Origin: Kumtagia ephedrae
Lineage (GTDB): Bacteria > Pseudomonadota > Alphaproteobacteria > Rhizobiales > Rhizobiaceae
Assembly (NCBI RefSeq): GCF_003012745.1
Contig: NZ_PXYK01000013.1
Span: forward strand, 62,001 to 126,000
Reading direction: 5' to 3'
DNA: 64,000 bases
Of the stretch, positions 28,306 through 37,601 are shown piece by piece. Every line of letters starts with the position of its first letter. Positions within the stretch are counted from its first letter, which is position 1. The notes beneath the pieces are model-generated. The model did no database searches and was not told where the DNA came from. It saw only the letters and a program-made list of their open reading frames with translations. A program made the position numbers and the translations under genes.

Positions 28306-30105
28306 CTATTCGGCGGGCGTCGGTTTTCGCTTGAACAGGCCGGCGAGATTGTCCCACAGCTCGATCTTGGCGCCCTGCCGCTTCATGATCACGCCCTGCT
28401 GCAGGATCGACAGCAGATTGTTCCAGGCCCAGTAGATGACCAGGCCGGCCGGGAACGACGCCAGCATGAAGGTGAAGACCAGCGGCATCCAGTTGAAGAT
28501 CATCGCCTGGGTCGGGTCCGGCGGCGTCGGGTTCATGCGCATCTGCAGGAACATGGTGACGCCCATGATCAGCGGCCACACGCCGATGTGCAGATATTCC
28601 GGAACCGCGAAGGGCAGCAGGCCGAACAGGTTGAACAGCGAGGTCGGATCGGGCGCCGCGAGGTCGCGGATCCAGCCGAAGAACGGCGCATGCCGCATCT
28701 CGATGGTGATGTAGAGCACCTTGTAGAGGGCGAAGAACACCGGAATCTGGATGAGGATCGGCCAGCAGCCGGCGATCGGATTGATCTTCTCGGTCTTGTA
28801 GAGCTCCATCATCGCCTGCTGCTGCTTCATCTTGTCGTCCGCGTATTTCTCGCGGATTTCCAGCATCTTCGGCTGCACCTTCTTCATGTTCGCCATCGAC
28901 ACGTACGACTTGTTGGCGAGCGGGAAGAAGACAGCCTTGACCAGCACGGTGGTGGCGAGGATGGCCAGGCCGAAATTGCCGAGCAGCTTGTAGAGGTTGT
29001 CGATCAGCCAGAACATCGGCTTGGTGATGAAATAGAACCAGCCCCAGTCGATCAGCAGGTTGAACTGGCGGATCTGCCGGTCGGCCTCGTAGCCGTTGAT
29101 CTGGGCGACTTCCTTGGCCCCCGCGAACACCAGGGTCTCGACCGTGGCCGACTGTCCGGGCGCCACCTGGATGGCGTCGGTCAGGAAGTCGGTCTGGTAG
29201 CGCGGCCGGCCGTCGGCGAAATAGGCGAAGCGCGGCTGGAACGACTGCTTGGCGGACGGTACCATGGCGACCGCCCAGTATTTGTCGGTGATGCCGAGCC
29301 AGCCGTCGCTCGATTTGCCCGGCTTGATCTCCTTGTCGTCCTCGATCGTCGAGTAGCTGATTTCCTGCAGGCCCTCCTCGCCGGTGACGCCGATGAGGCC
29401 CTCATGCAGGACGTAGGCGGCGGCGTGCAGCGGCTTGTCGTAGCGGCGGACGATTCCGTAATTGTGGAGATTGGCCTCGGCCGTGCCGTTGTTGCTCACC
29501 GTGTCGGTGACGGTGAACATGTAGTCGGCGTCGACGCTGATCGTGCGCCGGAAGGTCAGGCCGTTGTCGTTCGACCAGGCAAGGGTGACAGGGGTCGACG
29601 GCGTCAGCATCTCGCCGCTCTCGACGGTCCACACCGTTTCGGAATCCGGGAACTCGCCCTTGGCGCCGCCGCTGAAGCCGATCTCGGCGAGGAAGCCGTT
29701 GGGCAGCGACTGCGGGTTCAGAAGCTCGATGGTCGGCGAATTGGGGTCGACGGTGAGCCGGTAGTCCTTGAGCCGGAGGTCGTCGAGGCGCGCGCCGGCC
29801 AGGTTGATCGAGCCGGAGAGGCTGGGCGTGTCGATCTTCACGCGCTGCGTGGCGGCGACCGCCTGGTCGCGGCCGGCTTCGGTGGTGCCGTCGGTCCCGG
29901 GCACGCCCGGAACCGCGCCCTGCGGCACGGGAGCCTGGACGCCGCCGGGCTGCGCCGCCTGCTGCTCGGTCTTGACCCGCTCGGCCTCGACCTGCGCCGC
30001 CTCGCGCTGCGCCTCGATGCGCGGGTTCATGTAGAAGAACTGCCAGGCCGTCAGGATCAGCACCGACAAGGCGATGGTGATTAAGAAATTCCGGTTGTTT
30101 TCCAT
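28306..30105 (-). CDS. yidC: Membrane protein insertase YidC
   Basis: Inner-membrane insertase of 599 residues. The N-terminal anchor ([20 protein letters not shown]) is followed by the large periplasmic beta domain (about residues 60-340) and the conserved C-terminal five-helix core starting [20 protein letters not shown], with [20 protein letters not shown] and [13 protein letters not shown]. The real start is the ATG at 30105 (MENNRNFL); the frame extends further upstream but that part overlaps rnpA. It follows rnpA after 7 bp and completes the rpmH-rnpA-yidC operon. Confidence 0.98.
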   Translation of the reverse strand: MENNRNFLITIALSVLILTAWQFFYMNPRIEAQREAAQVEAERVKTEQQAAQPGGVQAPVPQGAVPGVPGTDGTTEAGRDQAVAATQRVKIDTPSLSGSINLAGARLDDLRLKDYRLTVDPNSPTIELLNPQSLPNGFLAEIGFSGGAKGEFPDSETVWTVESGEMLTPSTPVTLAWSNDNGLTFRRTISVDADYMFTVTDTVSNNGTAEANLHNYGIVRRYDKPLHAAAYVLHEGLIGVTGEEGLQEISYSTIEDDKEIKPGKSSDGWLGITDKYWAVAMVPSAKQSFQPRFAYFADGRPRYQTDFLTDAIQVAPGQSATVETLVFAGAKEVAQINGYEADRQIRQFNLLIDWGWFYFITKPMFWLIDNLYKLLGNFGLAILATTVLVKAVFFPLANKSYVSMANMKKVQPKMLEIREKYADDKMKQQQAMMELYKTEKINPIAGCWPILIQIPVFFALYKVLYITIEMRHAPFFGWIRDLAAPDPTSLFNLFGLLPFAVPEYLHIGVWPLIMGVTMFLQMRMNPTPPDPTQAMIFNWMPLVFTFMLASFPAGLVIYWAWNNLLSILQQGVIMKRQGAKIELWDNLAGLFKRKPTPAE

Positions 30106-30112
30106 CGGATAC

Positions 30113-30466
30113 CTAGAGCCTTGCGCGGACGCGGCGCGCCAGTTCGGCGGCCAGATGGTCGAAGGGCGCGGCAAGCACATCCTCGCGCCCGACGATGACA
30201 TAGTCGTGGCCGGGCGCCATGTCACGGGCGGCATGAGCGCGCACGGCCTCTTTCAGCCGCCGCCGCACCCGGTTGCGCACCACGGCGTTGCCCACCTTCT
30301 TGGTGACGGTGAAGCCGACGCGCGGCGGCGCTTCGTCGCCGCGCTTCAGCACTTCCAGCAGGAAAAGCCGCCCGCGGCGCTTTTCACCGCGCCGGACGGC
30401 CAGAAACTCCTCCCGCTTGCGCAGGCGCGCGGGGGCGACGGGCTGGGGGATGCCGGGAACCGGCAA
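30113..30466 (-). CDS. rnpA: Ribonuclease P protein component
   Basis: Protein subunit of RNase P, 117 residues. The core [40 protein letters not shown] and [11 protein letters not shown] matches the family, including the RNR motif. The start is a TTG at 30466: it has GGGAGG 8 bases upstream, lies 16 bases after the rpmH stop, and no ATG or GTG lies in a better place. Confidence 0.95.
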   Translation of the reverse strand: MPVPGIPQPVAPARLRKREEFLAVRRGEKRRGRLFLLEVLKRGDEAPPRVGFTVTKKVGNAVVRNRVRRRLKEAVRAHAARDMAPGHDYVIVGREDVLAAPFDHLAAELARRVRARL

Positions 30467-30482
30467 CGCGCCGGCCTCCCGT

Positions 30483-30617
30483 TCAGGCGGACAGGCGCTT
30501 GCGGCCACGGTTGCGGCGCGCGGCGACGACGCCACGCCCACCCTTGGTGGCCATGCGGGCGCGGAAACCATGGCGGCGCTTGCGGACGAGCTTGGACGGT
30601 TGATAGGTACGCTTCAT
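30483..30617 (-). CDS. rpmH: 50S ribosomal protein L34
   Basis: A 44-residue basic protein reading [18 protein letters not shown], then [17 protein letters not shown] and NRGRKRLSA, the near-invariant bL34 sequence. It starts at ATG 30617 and stops at 30483-30485. It is the first gene of the rpmH-rnpA-yidC operon and has a strong promoter at 30738-30766, giving a leader of about 110 bases. Confidence 0.98.
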   Translation of the reverse strand: MKRTYQPSKLVRKRRHGFRARMATKGGRGVVAARRNRGRKRLSA

Positions 30618-30737
30618 TTGTTTTAATACCGCGGCGTGCGGCCCTTCTTGGTTCTGTCACCAGGTAACAGGAGCTTCGCCGGGCAGTTGCGGGACGCAGA
30701 AAGGCCTGCGTCGGACGCCGGGCCCGAGCGTGGCGGG

Positions 30738-30766
30738 CTTATAGGGGGTGCCCCCCGCCAAGTCAA
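30738..30766 (-). promoter_or_regulatory. Sigma-70 promoter of rpmH-rnpA-yidC
   Basis: On the minus strand TTGACT (30766-30761) and TATAAG (30743-30738) are exactly 17 bases apart, close to the housekeeping consensus. It lies 121 bases upstream of rpmH. The rest of the 311-base region 30618-30928 holds the rpmH leader and an unremarkable GC-rich lead-in to the kinase gene. Confidence 0.75.
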
Positions 30767-30928
30767 TCGCCGGGATCCCGCGTGTCCTTCGATAGGCCAA
30801 TTTGGCAAACACGCTCCCGTCACCTATTCTAACGCAAGCGGCCCCGGTGCGGCCGCCGGCGCTGCGGCTCGACGCCTGCGCCGCCTGGAGCGGGAGGGCG
30901 GCGCGCCCTCGACTGGACGGACGGCCGC

Positions 30929-32422
30929 ATGAGCGAGCTGGAGACGAAGCGGGAGGCCGGGGAGGCCCGGGCGGAGGCCGACAGGACGGTCCCGCTGGCG
31001 CGCGGCCTGTCGGCCAAGCTGCTGGTGCTCACCGCCTGCTTCGTGCTGATCGCCGAGATCCTCATCTTCTTTCCCTCCATCGCCAATTTCCGCCTGAACT
31101 GGCTGGAGGAGCGGCTGGGAACGGCCGCGGCCCTCTCCATCGTGCTGGTCGAGGAGGACGCCAACAGCCTGTCGCGGCAGATGCAGGACGAGGTCCTGAT
31201 GGCGATCGGCGCCAAGGCGATCGCGGTGCGCGACGACGGCGTGTCGCGTCTTCTGGTGGTGGCCGAGATGCCCCCGGAGGTGGACGAGCACATCGACCTC
31301 GCCAATATCGGGCCGGTGCGGGCGATGGCGGGGGCGCTCGACACGCTGGTCGCCGGCGGCGGGCGCATGCTGCGCGTCTTCGGCAAGGTGGGCGACAGCG
31401 CCAAGGAGTTCGAGCTGGTCATCCCGGACAGCCGGCTGCGCATGGCGATGCTCGCCTATTCGCGCAACGTGGCGCTGCTGTCGCTGCTGATCTCGCTCAT
31501 TACCGCGACCCTCGTCTTCTATGCCATCGACCGCATCATGATCGGGCCGATCCGCACCATGACGCGCTCCATGCTCGATTTCTCGCGCCGGCCCGACGAT
31601 CCCGGCCACATCATCCGGCCGGAAAGCCGCGGCGACGAGATCGGCGTCGCCGAGCGCGAGCTGGCCGACATGCAGATCCGCCTGCAGAGGACGCTGGGGG
31701 AGCAGAAGCACCTCGCCGATCTCGGGCTCGCCGTCTCCAAGATCAACCACGACATGCGCAACATCCTGGCCTCGGCGCAGCTCATGTCCGACCGGCTGGG
31801 CACGGTGAAGGACCCGACCGTGCAGGCGCTGGCGCCGCGGCTCCTGCGCGCGCTCGACCGCGCCGTCTCCTATTCCGAGGGCGTGCTCGCTTATGGCCGC
31901 ACCCAGGAGCCGGCGCCGGCGCGGCGGCGCCTGCGGCTGCGGCAGGTGGTGGACGATGTGCAGAGCCTGCTCGGCATCGAGCCCGAGAACGGCGTCGAGT
32001 TCGTCAACGGCGTCGATCCGACCTTCGAGGTCGACGCCGATTCCGAGCAGCTTTTCCGGGTGCTCACCAATCTGTGCCGCAACGCCGTCCAGGCGATGGC
32101 GTCCGAGACCGACGCGGCGGCGGTCAACCGGCTGAGCATCACCGCCGAGCGGCAGGGCAGCGTCAGCCGCATCCTCGTCGCCGACACCGGGCCCGGCCTG
32201 CCGCAGAAGGCGCGCGACAATCTGTTCGCGGCGTTTCGCGGCGCCGCCCGCAGCGGCGGCACGGGTCTGGGGCTCGCCATCGCCCAGGAGCTGGTGCGGG
32301 CGCATGGCGGCGCGCTGGAGCTCGTCGAGAGCCGCGGCGGGCGGACGGTGTTTGCCGTCACCATCCCCGACCAGCCGGTGCGGCTCGACGACGCACGCGG
32401 CGGCCTCAAGCGCCGCGCCTGA
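30929..32422 (+). CDS. Membrane sensor histidine kinase (HAMP, HATPase)
   Basis: Protein of 497 residues. Membrane helix 1 (LLVLTACFVLIAEILIFF, about residues 31-48), a periplasmic sensor of about 130 residues, helix 2 (LLSLLISLITATLVFYAID, about 185-203), a HAMP linker, a phosphoacceptor region with the unusual box KINHDMRNILASAQ, and an ATPase domain with N box (FRVLTNLCRNAVQAM), G1 (VADTGPGLP) and G2 (GGTGLGLAIAQELV). No response regulator is adjacent. It is divergent from rpmH; the signal is unknown. Confidence 0.9.
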   Translation: MSELETKREAGEARAEADRTVPLARGLSAKLLVLTACFVLIAEILIFFPSIANFRLNWLEERLGTAAALSIVLVEEDANSLSRQMQDEVLMAIGAKAIAVRDDGVSRLLVVAEMPPEVDEHIDLANIGPVRAMAGALDTLVAGGGRMLRVFGKVGDSAKEFELVIPDSRLRMAMLAYSRNVALLSLLISLITATLVFYAIDRIMIGPIRTMTRSMLDFSRRPDDPGHIIRPESRGDEIGVAERELADMQIRLQRTLGEQKHLADLGLAVSKINHDMRNILASAQLMSDRLGTVKDPTVQALAPRLLRALDRAVSYSEGVLAYGRTQEPAPARRRLRLRQVVDDVQSLLGIEPENGVEFVNGVDPTFEVDADSEQLFRVLTNLCRNAVQAMASETDAAAVNRLSITAERQGSVSRILVADTGPGLPQKARDNLFAAFRGAARSGGTGLGLAIAQELVRAHGGALELVESRGGRTVFAVTIPDQPVRLDDARGGLKRRA

Positions 32423-32730
32423 CGGATCGCGGCGAGGCGACCATCGAAGCCGTGGCGGCGGCCGGGCGATCCGCCCTTCGCCGGAGCAAGCACCTTCACG
32501 AATTTCCGCGCAGCGCCGCCGCCTTCCTGACCGTGGACCGCTCATCGCGGGGCGGCGCGGCAAGATCGGCTTGCCGCGACGGACCGAAAGGTTCCGGCTG
32601 ATGCCGTCGTGCGTGTCGGCAAAAGTTTTGCGGGGCCGCTTGCTTTTCTCGCGGCCACCCATTAGGGACTGTCTCGCTTGCGGGCCGGTCGGCGACCGGC
32701 TCTGCTGGCTGCATCACATGCAGCCTCTGC
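32423..32730. other. 308-base gap between sensor kinase and tRNA-Arg
   Basis: No reading frame here is credible. A possible tRNA promoter is TTGCTT at 32640-32645 with TAGGGA 17 bases later, about 60 bases upstream of the tRNA; the match to consensus is only fair. Confidence 0.3.
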
Positions 32731-32807
32731 GCGCCCGTAGCTCAGCTGGATAGAGCACCAGACTACGAATCTGGGGGTCAGGAGTTCGAATCTCTTCGGG
32801 CGCGCCA
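32731..32807 (+). tRNA. tRNA-Arg (anticodon ACG)
   Basis: A 77-base cloverleaf. The acceptor stem GCGCCCG pairs with CGGGCGC at the 3' end, and CCA is encoded. The D arm contains AGCTCAGCTGGATAGAGC, the anticodon stem CCAGA/TCTGG encloses the loop CTACGAA with anticodon ACG, and the T loop is TTCGAAT. No integrase gene or duplicated tRNA end follows, so it shows no sign of use as an attachment site. Confidence 0.97.
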
Positions 32808-32953
32808 ATGTTCTTCAGAGATTTCATCCACTCTCGCAATCTGAATTTGGAGGCGCTGGCGATTGCTGGCTGAGCTTCGCCCGGCGAACGCACATGCGCG
32901 TCCATCGCCCGTAGCACCGCAGGCGCCTGGCCCCTCCTCCGCCGCCAGCACCG

Positions 32954-33457
32954 TCACGAGTGCTCCGGCCTGAACATGCGCATCAGCACGGTCGATCGCC
33001 GGACGAAATGCTGGAACAAGGCGCCGGCTATGTGGAGGGCGATGGCGACAAGCAGGATCGTCTGCAGCTTCTCATGCACGATGCCTGCCGTTTCCAGGCC
33101 GATGAACCAGGCAATGGCCCCCGTTATCGGCAGCGCCAGCAGGAGCAGGTAGATCAACCCGTGCACTGCCTCGGCGACGATTTGCAGCAGGCGCGGCTCG
33201 TCGGCTGGCGGCGCGGGCGCTCCTCGGGTGAACCGCAGATAGATGCGGGCCAGCGCCAGCAGCAGCACGAGCGACCCCGCGGCGATGTGCATGTATGTCA
33301 GCACGACCCGGCCCGCCGGCGGCGGCTCGTCGTTGAGGAACGCCCGCCAGGAGGCTTCCATGCCGTCATGGGCCAGGAACTGAAAGGCGACCAGGACGAC
33401 GACGATCCAATGCAGCGCCACTTGCGGGCGCGAATAGCCGGTTATCTTTTTAGCCAT
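32954..33457 (-). CDS. Cytochrome b561
   Basis: Four-helix diheme inner-membrane cytochrome of 167 residues. It begins ITGYSRPQVALHWIVVVLVA with the first heme histidine and contains MHIAAGSLVLLLALARIYLR, HGLIYLLLLALPITGAIAW and LHIAGALFQHFVRR with further ligands, a standard YodB/CybB-type prokaryotic b561. It would oxidise quinol or a small reductant. It is divergent from the dehydrogenase/oxidase operon and has a possible stress-sigma promoter sharing the palindrome GTTCCGGAAC. Confidence 0.92.
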   Translation of the reverse strand: MAKKITGYSRPQVALHWIVVVLVAFQFLAHDGMEASWRAFLNDEPPPAGRVVLTYMHIAAGSLVLLLALARIYLRFTRGAPAPPADEPRLLQIVAEAVHGLIYLLLLALPITGAIAWFIGLETAGIVHEKLQTILLVAIALHIAGALFQHFVRRSTVLMRMFRPEHS

Positions 33458-33569
33458 TGCTCGCCTTCGACGCTTCTCCGGTCACGCTTCTCGTCACGGC
33501 TTTCCGCCGGGAGGGGCATCGTCCCGCCGCGGGCCAGGCCGGCCCCCCTGCGGCCGGGCCTTCATTGGA

Positions 33570-33594
33570 AATACCGGAAAATGCCATTCGTTCC
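33570..33594 (-). promoter_or_regulatory. Possible EcfG-type promoter for cytochrome b561
   Basis: On the minus strand GGAAC (33594-33590) is followed after 16 bases by TATT, i.e. GGAAC-N18-TT, a weaker version of the stress-sigma consensus. Its -35 is the reverse half of the palindrome whose other half starts the plus-strand promoter at 33595. Confidence 0.4.
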
Positions 33595-33619
33595 GGAACC
33601 TTGTCGGCGTCGCGAGGTT
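33595..33619 (+). promoter_or_regulatory. EcfG-type promoter of the dehydrogenase/oxidase operon
   Basis: GGAAC (33595-33599), 16 bases, GGTT (33616-33619). This is an exact match to the signature found before six other genes in the window and ends 31 bases before the gamma-subunit start. Confidence 0.65.
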
Positions 33620-33650
33620 ACGCTCATCTCAAGACAGAGAGTGAGGACGT

Positions 33651-34385
33651 TTGGCGGGCACGCGGGTTTCGAGACGACGGATATTGGTGGCGGCGCTGCT
33701 TGGCAGCGCGCCTGTAATCGTTCCGAGCGCCCTGTCGAAAACCCTCTCAGGTTCCATTCCATGGATTGCCGGCACCTCGCCCGCGCCTCGCGGCTTCGGC
33801 GGCCAGCGCTTCTTCACGGCCGCGGAACGACGGTGCGTCGATGCGCTTGTGGCGAGGCTGATCCCGGCGGATGAGCTGGGGCCGGGGGCGCGGGAGGCCG
33901 GCGTCGTCGATTTCATCGACGACCAGCTGGCCGGGCCGTTCGGCCGCGGCGAGCGCTGGTATATGATGGGCCCGTTCGCCGACGGCCTCGAAACCCAGGG
34001 TTATCAAAGCGAGCAACCGCCGGCGGGTCTTTATCGCGCTGCTCTGGCCGAACTCGACGCCCACTGTCGGGCGCATTTCCAGGACCGCCTCTTCGCGGAT
34101 CTGTCCGAGGCCGAGCAGGACGCCATCCTCGGTCGGATCGAGGGCGAAGACCTCGAATTCGCGGGGGTATCGGCGTCCGCCTTCTTCGCCCTCCTGCAGG
34201 AAACCACGATCGAGGGCTTCTTCTGCGATCCGGTCCACGGCGGCAACCGCGACATGATCGGCTGGCGGCTCGTCGGCTTCCCCGGCGCCCGCTACGACTA
34301 CCGCGACTATCTCAACCACAACGGAGCGGCGATCTCGATCGAGCCCGTCGGCCTGTCCGGCCGGGCGGCATGGAACGTCGATTGA
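33651..34385 (+). CDS. Gluconate 2-dehydrogenase gamma-subunit-like protein
   Basis: Exported protein of 244 residues in the gluconate 2-dehydrogenase subunit 3 family. The N-terminus (RVSRRRILVAALLGSAPVIV) is a Tat-type signal, as in this family, and the body contains FTAAERRCVDALVARLIPAD and GWRLVGFPGARYDYRDYL, typical conserved ends. The start is a TTG at 33651 with GTGAGGA 4-10 bases upstream. It would help export and mature the GMC flavoprotein encoded next (39 bp downstream). Confidence 0.87.
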   Translation: MAGTRVSRRRILVAALLGSAPVIVPSALSKTLSGSIPWIAGTSPAPRGFGGQRFFTAAERRCVDALVARLIPADELGPGAREAGVVDFIDDQLAGPFGRGERWYMMGPFADGLETQGYQSEQPPAGLYRAALAELDAHCRAHFQDRLFADLSEAEQDAILGRIEGEDLEFAGVSASAFFALLQETTIEGFFCDPVHGGNRDMIGWRLVGFPGARYDYRDYLNHNGAAISIEPVGLSGRAAWNVD

Positions 34386-34424
34386 CCCCACCCCCGCAAG
34401 GGTCGGCAGGCAGGAGGAAACAGG

Positions 34425-36185
34425 ATGACGCGAAAGCTTCCGCCGGTAGACGTCGTGCTCGTCGGGTTCGGATGGACGGGCGCGATCCTGGCACAGGAGC
34501 TGACGCAGGACGGGCTTCAGGTGCTGGCCATAGAGCGGGGCGCCTGGCGCGACACGCCGAGCCACTTCCCCACCACGGTCGCCCAGGACGAGCTGCGCTG
34601 GTACTGGCGCAAGGAGATGTTCCAGTCCACGGCGCGCGAGACGCTGACCTTCCGCAACAGCCGCGGTGAGACGGCGCTGCCGATGCGGCGCTGGGGCTCC
34701 TTCCTGCCGGGCGAAGGCGTCGGCGGCGGAGGCGTCCACTGGAACGGCCAGACCTGGCGCTTCCTGCCCAGCGACTTCGTCGCCGCCAGCCACAATGCCG
34801 GGCGCTACGGGCCGCTCGGGCCGGAGATGACCGTCCAGGATTATGGCGTCACCTATGACGAGCTCGAGCCGCATTACGATCGGTTCGAGAAGCTGTGCGG
34901 CATCGGCGGCAGAGCGGGAAACCTGAACGGTGAAATCCGCGCGGGCGGAAACCCGTTCGAGGGGCCGCGCAGCGCCGAATACCCGAACCCGCCGATGCAT
35001 ATGACCTTTGCCCAGCACCGTTTCGAGGCCGCGACCGGGGAGCTTGGGCTGAAGCCCTTTCCCGGGCCGTCGGCCAACATGAGCCAGCCCTATGTGAACC
35101 CGCTCGGCTGCCAGCTCGCTCCCTGCACCTATTGCGGCTTCTGCGAGAAATATGGCTGCGGCAATTATTCCAAGGCCAGCGCGCAGACCACCATCCTGCC
35201 GGTCCTGATGCGCAAGCCGAACTTTTCCGTGAAGACCCACAACGAGGTGCTTCAGGTGAAGCTCGATTCGACCGGCCGTCGCGCCACCGGCGTCATCCAT
35301 GTCGACCAGAACGGCGAGGAATACGAGCAGCCGGCGGACCTCGTCATCCTCTGCGCCTACCAGCTATCCAACACGCGGCTGATGATGCTGTCGGGAATCG
35401 GCGAGATCTACGACCCGGCCACCGGGGACGGACTGGTCGGCAAGAACTACTGCTACCAGGTGATGTCCGGCGCGGACGTGTTCTTCGACGACAAGTACAC
35501 CAACGAGTTCGTCGGCGCCGGCGCGCTCGGCATGTGCGTCGACGACTACAACGGCGACAATTTCGACCATTCCGGGCTGGGCTTCATCGGCGGCGGCTAC
35601 ATCGCCTGCTGGACCACGCATTCCCGTCCGATCGAGCGGCAGCGCACGCCGGAAGGCACGCCTACCTGGGGTTCAGCCTGGAAGAAGGCGGTGGCCGAGA
35701 ACTTTCTGAAGTCGACCAATGTCGGCGCGCATGGCGCCTCGATGGCCCATGCCGGCAACCATCTCGACCTCGATCCGACCTACACCGACGTCTACGGCCG
35801 CCCGCTGATGCGGATGACCTTCGACTTCACGGCCAATGACCGGGCGATGTCGGTCTTCCTGACGGAGCGGGTGCGCGAGATCGCCGAGCGGATGGGCGGG
35901 CGCGAGATCAGGCTGAACCCGCGCGAGGGCCCCTACGACTCCATGCCCTACCAGACGACGCACAATACCGGCGGCACGATCATGGGCACCAACCCCTCCA
36001 ACAGCGTCGTCAACCGCTACCTGCAGAGCTGGGACGTGCCCAACCTGTTCGTCATGGGTGCGGGCGTGTTCCCGCAGAACGCCGGCTACAATCCGACCGG
36101 CACCGTCGCTGCGCTCGCCTACTGGTCGGCCGACGCCATCCGCGCCCGCTATCTCCGCAACCCCGGCCCCCTGGTGCAGGCATGA
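34425..36185 (+). CDS. GMC-family dehydrogenase flavoprotein (gluconate 2-dehydrogenase large-subunit-like)
   Basis: FAD-dependent dehydrogenase of 586 residues. The nucleotide-binding motif VDVVLVGFGWTGAILAQEL lies at the N-terminus, GEGVGGGGVHWNGQTWRFLP is the second flavin motif, and TTHNTGGTIMGTNPSNS plus FVMGAGVFPQNAGYNPTGTV near the end carry the catalytic histidine region. A cysteine cluster (CTYCGFCEKYGCG) resembles the 3Fe-4S or structural site of FAD-glucose and gluconate dehydrogenases. Periplasmic, exported with its Tat partner. The sugar substrate is not determined by sequence. An ATGA overlap joins it to the cytochrome gene. Confidence 0.9.
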   Translation: MTRKLPPVDVVLVGFGWTGAILAQELTQDGLQVLAIERGAWRDTPSHFPTTVAQDELRWYWRKEMFQSTARETLTFRNSRGETALPMRRWGSFLPGEGVGGGGVHWNGQTWRFLPSDFVAASHNAGRYGPLGPEMTVQDYGVTYDELEPHYDRFEKLCGIGGRAGNLNGEIRAGGNPFEGPRSAEYPNPPMHMTFAQHRFEAATGELGLKPFPGPSANMSQPYVNPLGCQLAPCTYCGFCEKYGCGNYSKASAQTTILPVLMRKPNFSVKTHNEVLQVKLDSTGRRATGVIHVDQNGEEYEQPADLVILCAYQLSNTRLMMLSGIGEIYDPATGDGLVGKNYCYQVMSGADVFFDDKYTNEFVGAGALGMCVDDYNGDNFDHSGLGFIGGGYIACWTTHSRPIERQRTPEGTPTWGSAWKKAVAENFLKSTNVGAHGASMAHAGNHLDLDPTYTDVYGRPLMRMTFDFTANDRAMSVFLTERVREIAERMGGREIRLNPREGPYDSMPYQTTHNTGGTIMGTNPSNSVVNRYLQSWDVPNLFVMGAGVFPQNAGYNPTGTVAALAYWSADAIRARYLRNPGPLVQA

Positions 36186-37423
36186 GGATGGCCTGCTGTT
36201 CAGCCGCCGTGCTCGCCGGCGCTCTCGTCGGCGAGCCGCTCCCGGCGCGCGCCCAGGAGACCCTGTATCCGCAGGTCGAGCGCGGGCGCTACGTGCTCGT
36301 CACCGGCAATTGCCAGGGATGTCATACGGAGCCGGGCGACGAGCCCTTCGCCGGCGGCCGCGGACTGGAGACGCCGTTTGGTACGATCTACACGCCCAAC
36401 ATCACCTTCGAGCCGGAAACCGGCCTCGGACGCTGGTCGCGCGACGATTTCTGGCGCGCCATGCATGAGGGCATGGCGCCGGACGGGTCGCGCCTCTACC
36501 CCGCCTTTCCCTATCCGCATTTCGCCAGGATGCCTCGGGACGAGGTCGACGCCCTCTACGACTACCTGTCGACCCTGCCGCCCGTGAAGAAGAAGAAGCC
36601 GGACAACGAGCTGCCCTGGCCCCTGTCCTGGCGGGTGTCGCTGGCCGGCTGGCAATGGATGTTCTTCCGGCCCGAGCCGTTCCAGCCCGATCCGCGGAAG
36701 TCCGACCAGTGGAATCGCGGCGCCTATCTGGTCGAGGGGCCGGGACACTGCGCCGGCTGCCACACCGAGAAGAACCTGGCCGGGGCCGACAAGGAAGACC
36801 GGCACCTGATGGGCGGGCAGCTGGAGAACTGGGCGGCGCCCGACATACGCGGCGGAGCGAACGGCGGCCTGGCGCATTGGAGCGAGGACGACATTGTCGA
36901 GTTCCTGAAGACCGGCCGCAACGCCCGTACGGCGGCGTTCTCGATCATGTCGGAGGTGATCGAGCTTTCGACGCAGCACATGGTCGACGAGGACCTGCGC
37001 GCCATCGCCGTCTACCTCAAGGATATGGAAGGCGAGGAGCGGGCCGCTCCGCCCGCGCCGGACCGGGCGGTGATGGAGGCCGGCGCGGCCATCTACTTCG
37101 ACAATTGCAGCGCCTGCCACGTCTCGGACGGCTCCGGCGTGCCGCGTTTCTTCGCCCCGCTGGCCGGCTCCGGCAAGGTCAACAACGAGGACGCGACGAC
37201 GGTGATCCGCGTCATCCTGGAGGGCGCCCGGGCGGTGCCGACCAAGGCGCACCCGACGCCGCTCACCATGCCGGCGTTCCACTGGAAGCTGACCGATGCG
37301 CAGATCGCCGCCGTTGCCACCTATGTCCGGTCGAGTTGGGGCAACCATGGAGGCCCGGTCTCGGCGTCGGATGTCGCCGATCTCAGGAAGCGGCTCGCGG
37401 AAGGCCTCGGGCCGCAAGGATAG
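36182..37423 (+). CDS. Triheme c-type cytochrome subunit
   Basis: Periplasmic cytochrome of 413 residues with a Sec signal (ending ARAQ near residue 25) and three CXXCH heme sites: CQGCH near residue 43, CAGCH near 195 and CSACH near 313. Three-heme subunits of this size carry electrons from FAD-dependent gluconate, sorbitol and alcohol dehydrogenases to the respiratory chain. The ATG overlaps the GMC stop. It is followed by cytochrome oxidase genes, so electrons may pass directly to that oxidase. Confidence 0.93.
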   Translation: MRMACCSAAVLAGALVGEPLPARAQETLYPQVERGRYVLVTGNCQGCHTEPGDEPFAGGRGLETPFGTIYTPNITFEPETGLGRWSRDDFWRAMHEGMAPDGSRLYPAFPYPHFARMPRDEVDALYDYLSTLPPVKKKKPDNELPWPLSWRVSLAGWQWMFFRPEPFQPDPRKSDQWNRGAYLVEGPGHCAGCHTEKNLAGADKEDRHLMGGQLENWAAPDIRGGANGGLAHWSEDDIVEFLKTGRNARTAAFSIMSEVIELSTQHMVDEDLRAIAVYLKDMEGEERAAPPAPDRAVMEAGAAIYFDNCSACHVSDGSGVPRFFAPLAGSGKVNNEDATTVIRVILEGARAVPTKAHPTPLTMPAFHWKLTDAQIAAVATYVRSSWGNHGGPVSASDVADLRKRLAEGLGPQG

Positions 37424-37601
37424 CGCGGGGCCGCGCGATGAACGAATGAACTGAACCTGCGGGGGGACCACGGAGTCGCGCATCAACAGCAACAGGCGCA
37501 CAACAGACGGTTCGACGGTTCCCCCGTCCGCCCGGCGGGCAGGACTGCTGCGCGCCGTTGCCCTGCTGGCGGCTTGCCTCGTCGTCGCCTCCTGCGGCGG
37601 C

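Noticed and set aside
28159-30084. Open frame of about 640 codons on the plus strand
   Set aside because: Antisense to yidC; composition is typical of a shadow frame.
32731-32953. tRNA-Arg as an integration site for a mobile island
   Set aside because: No integrase, no repeated tRNA 3' end and no change in composition follow; the neighbouring stress genes have shared regulation but no mobility genes.
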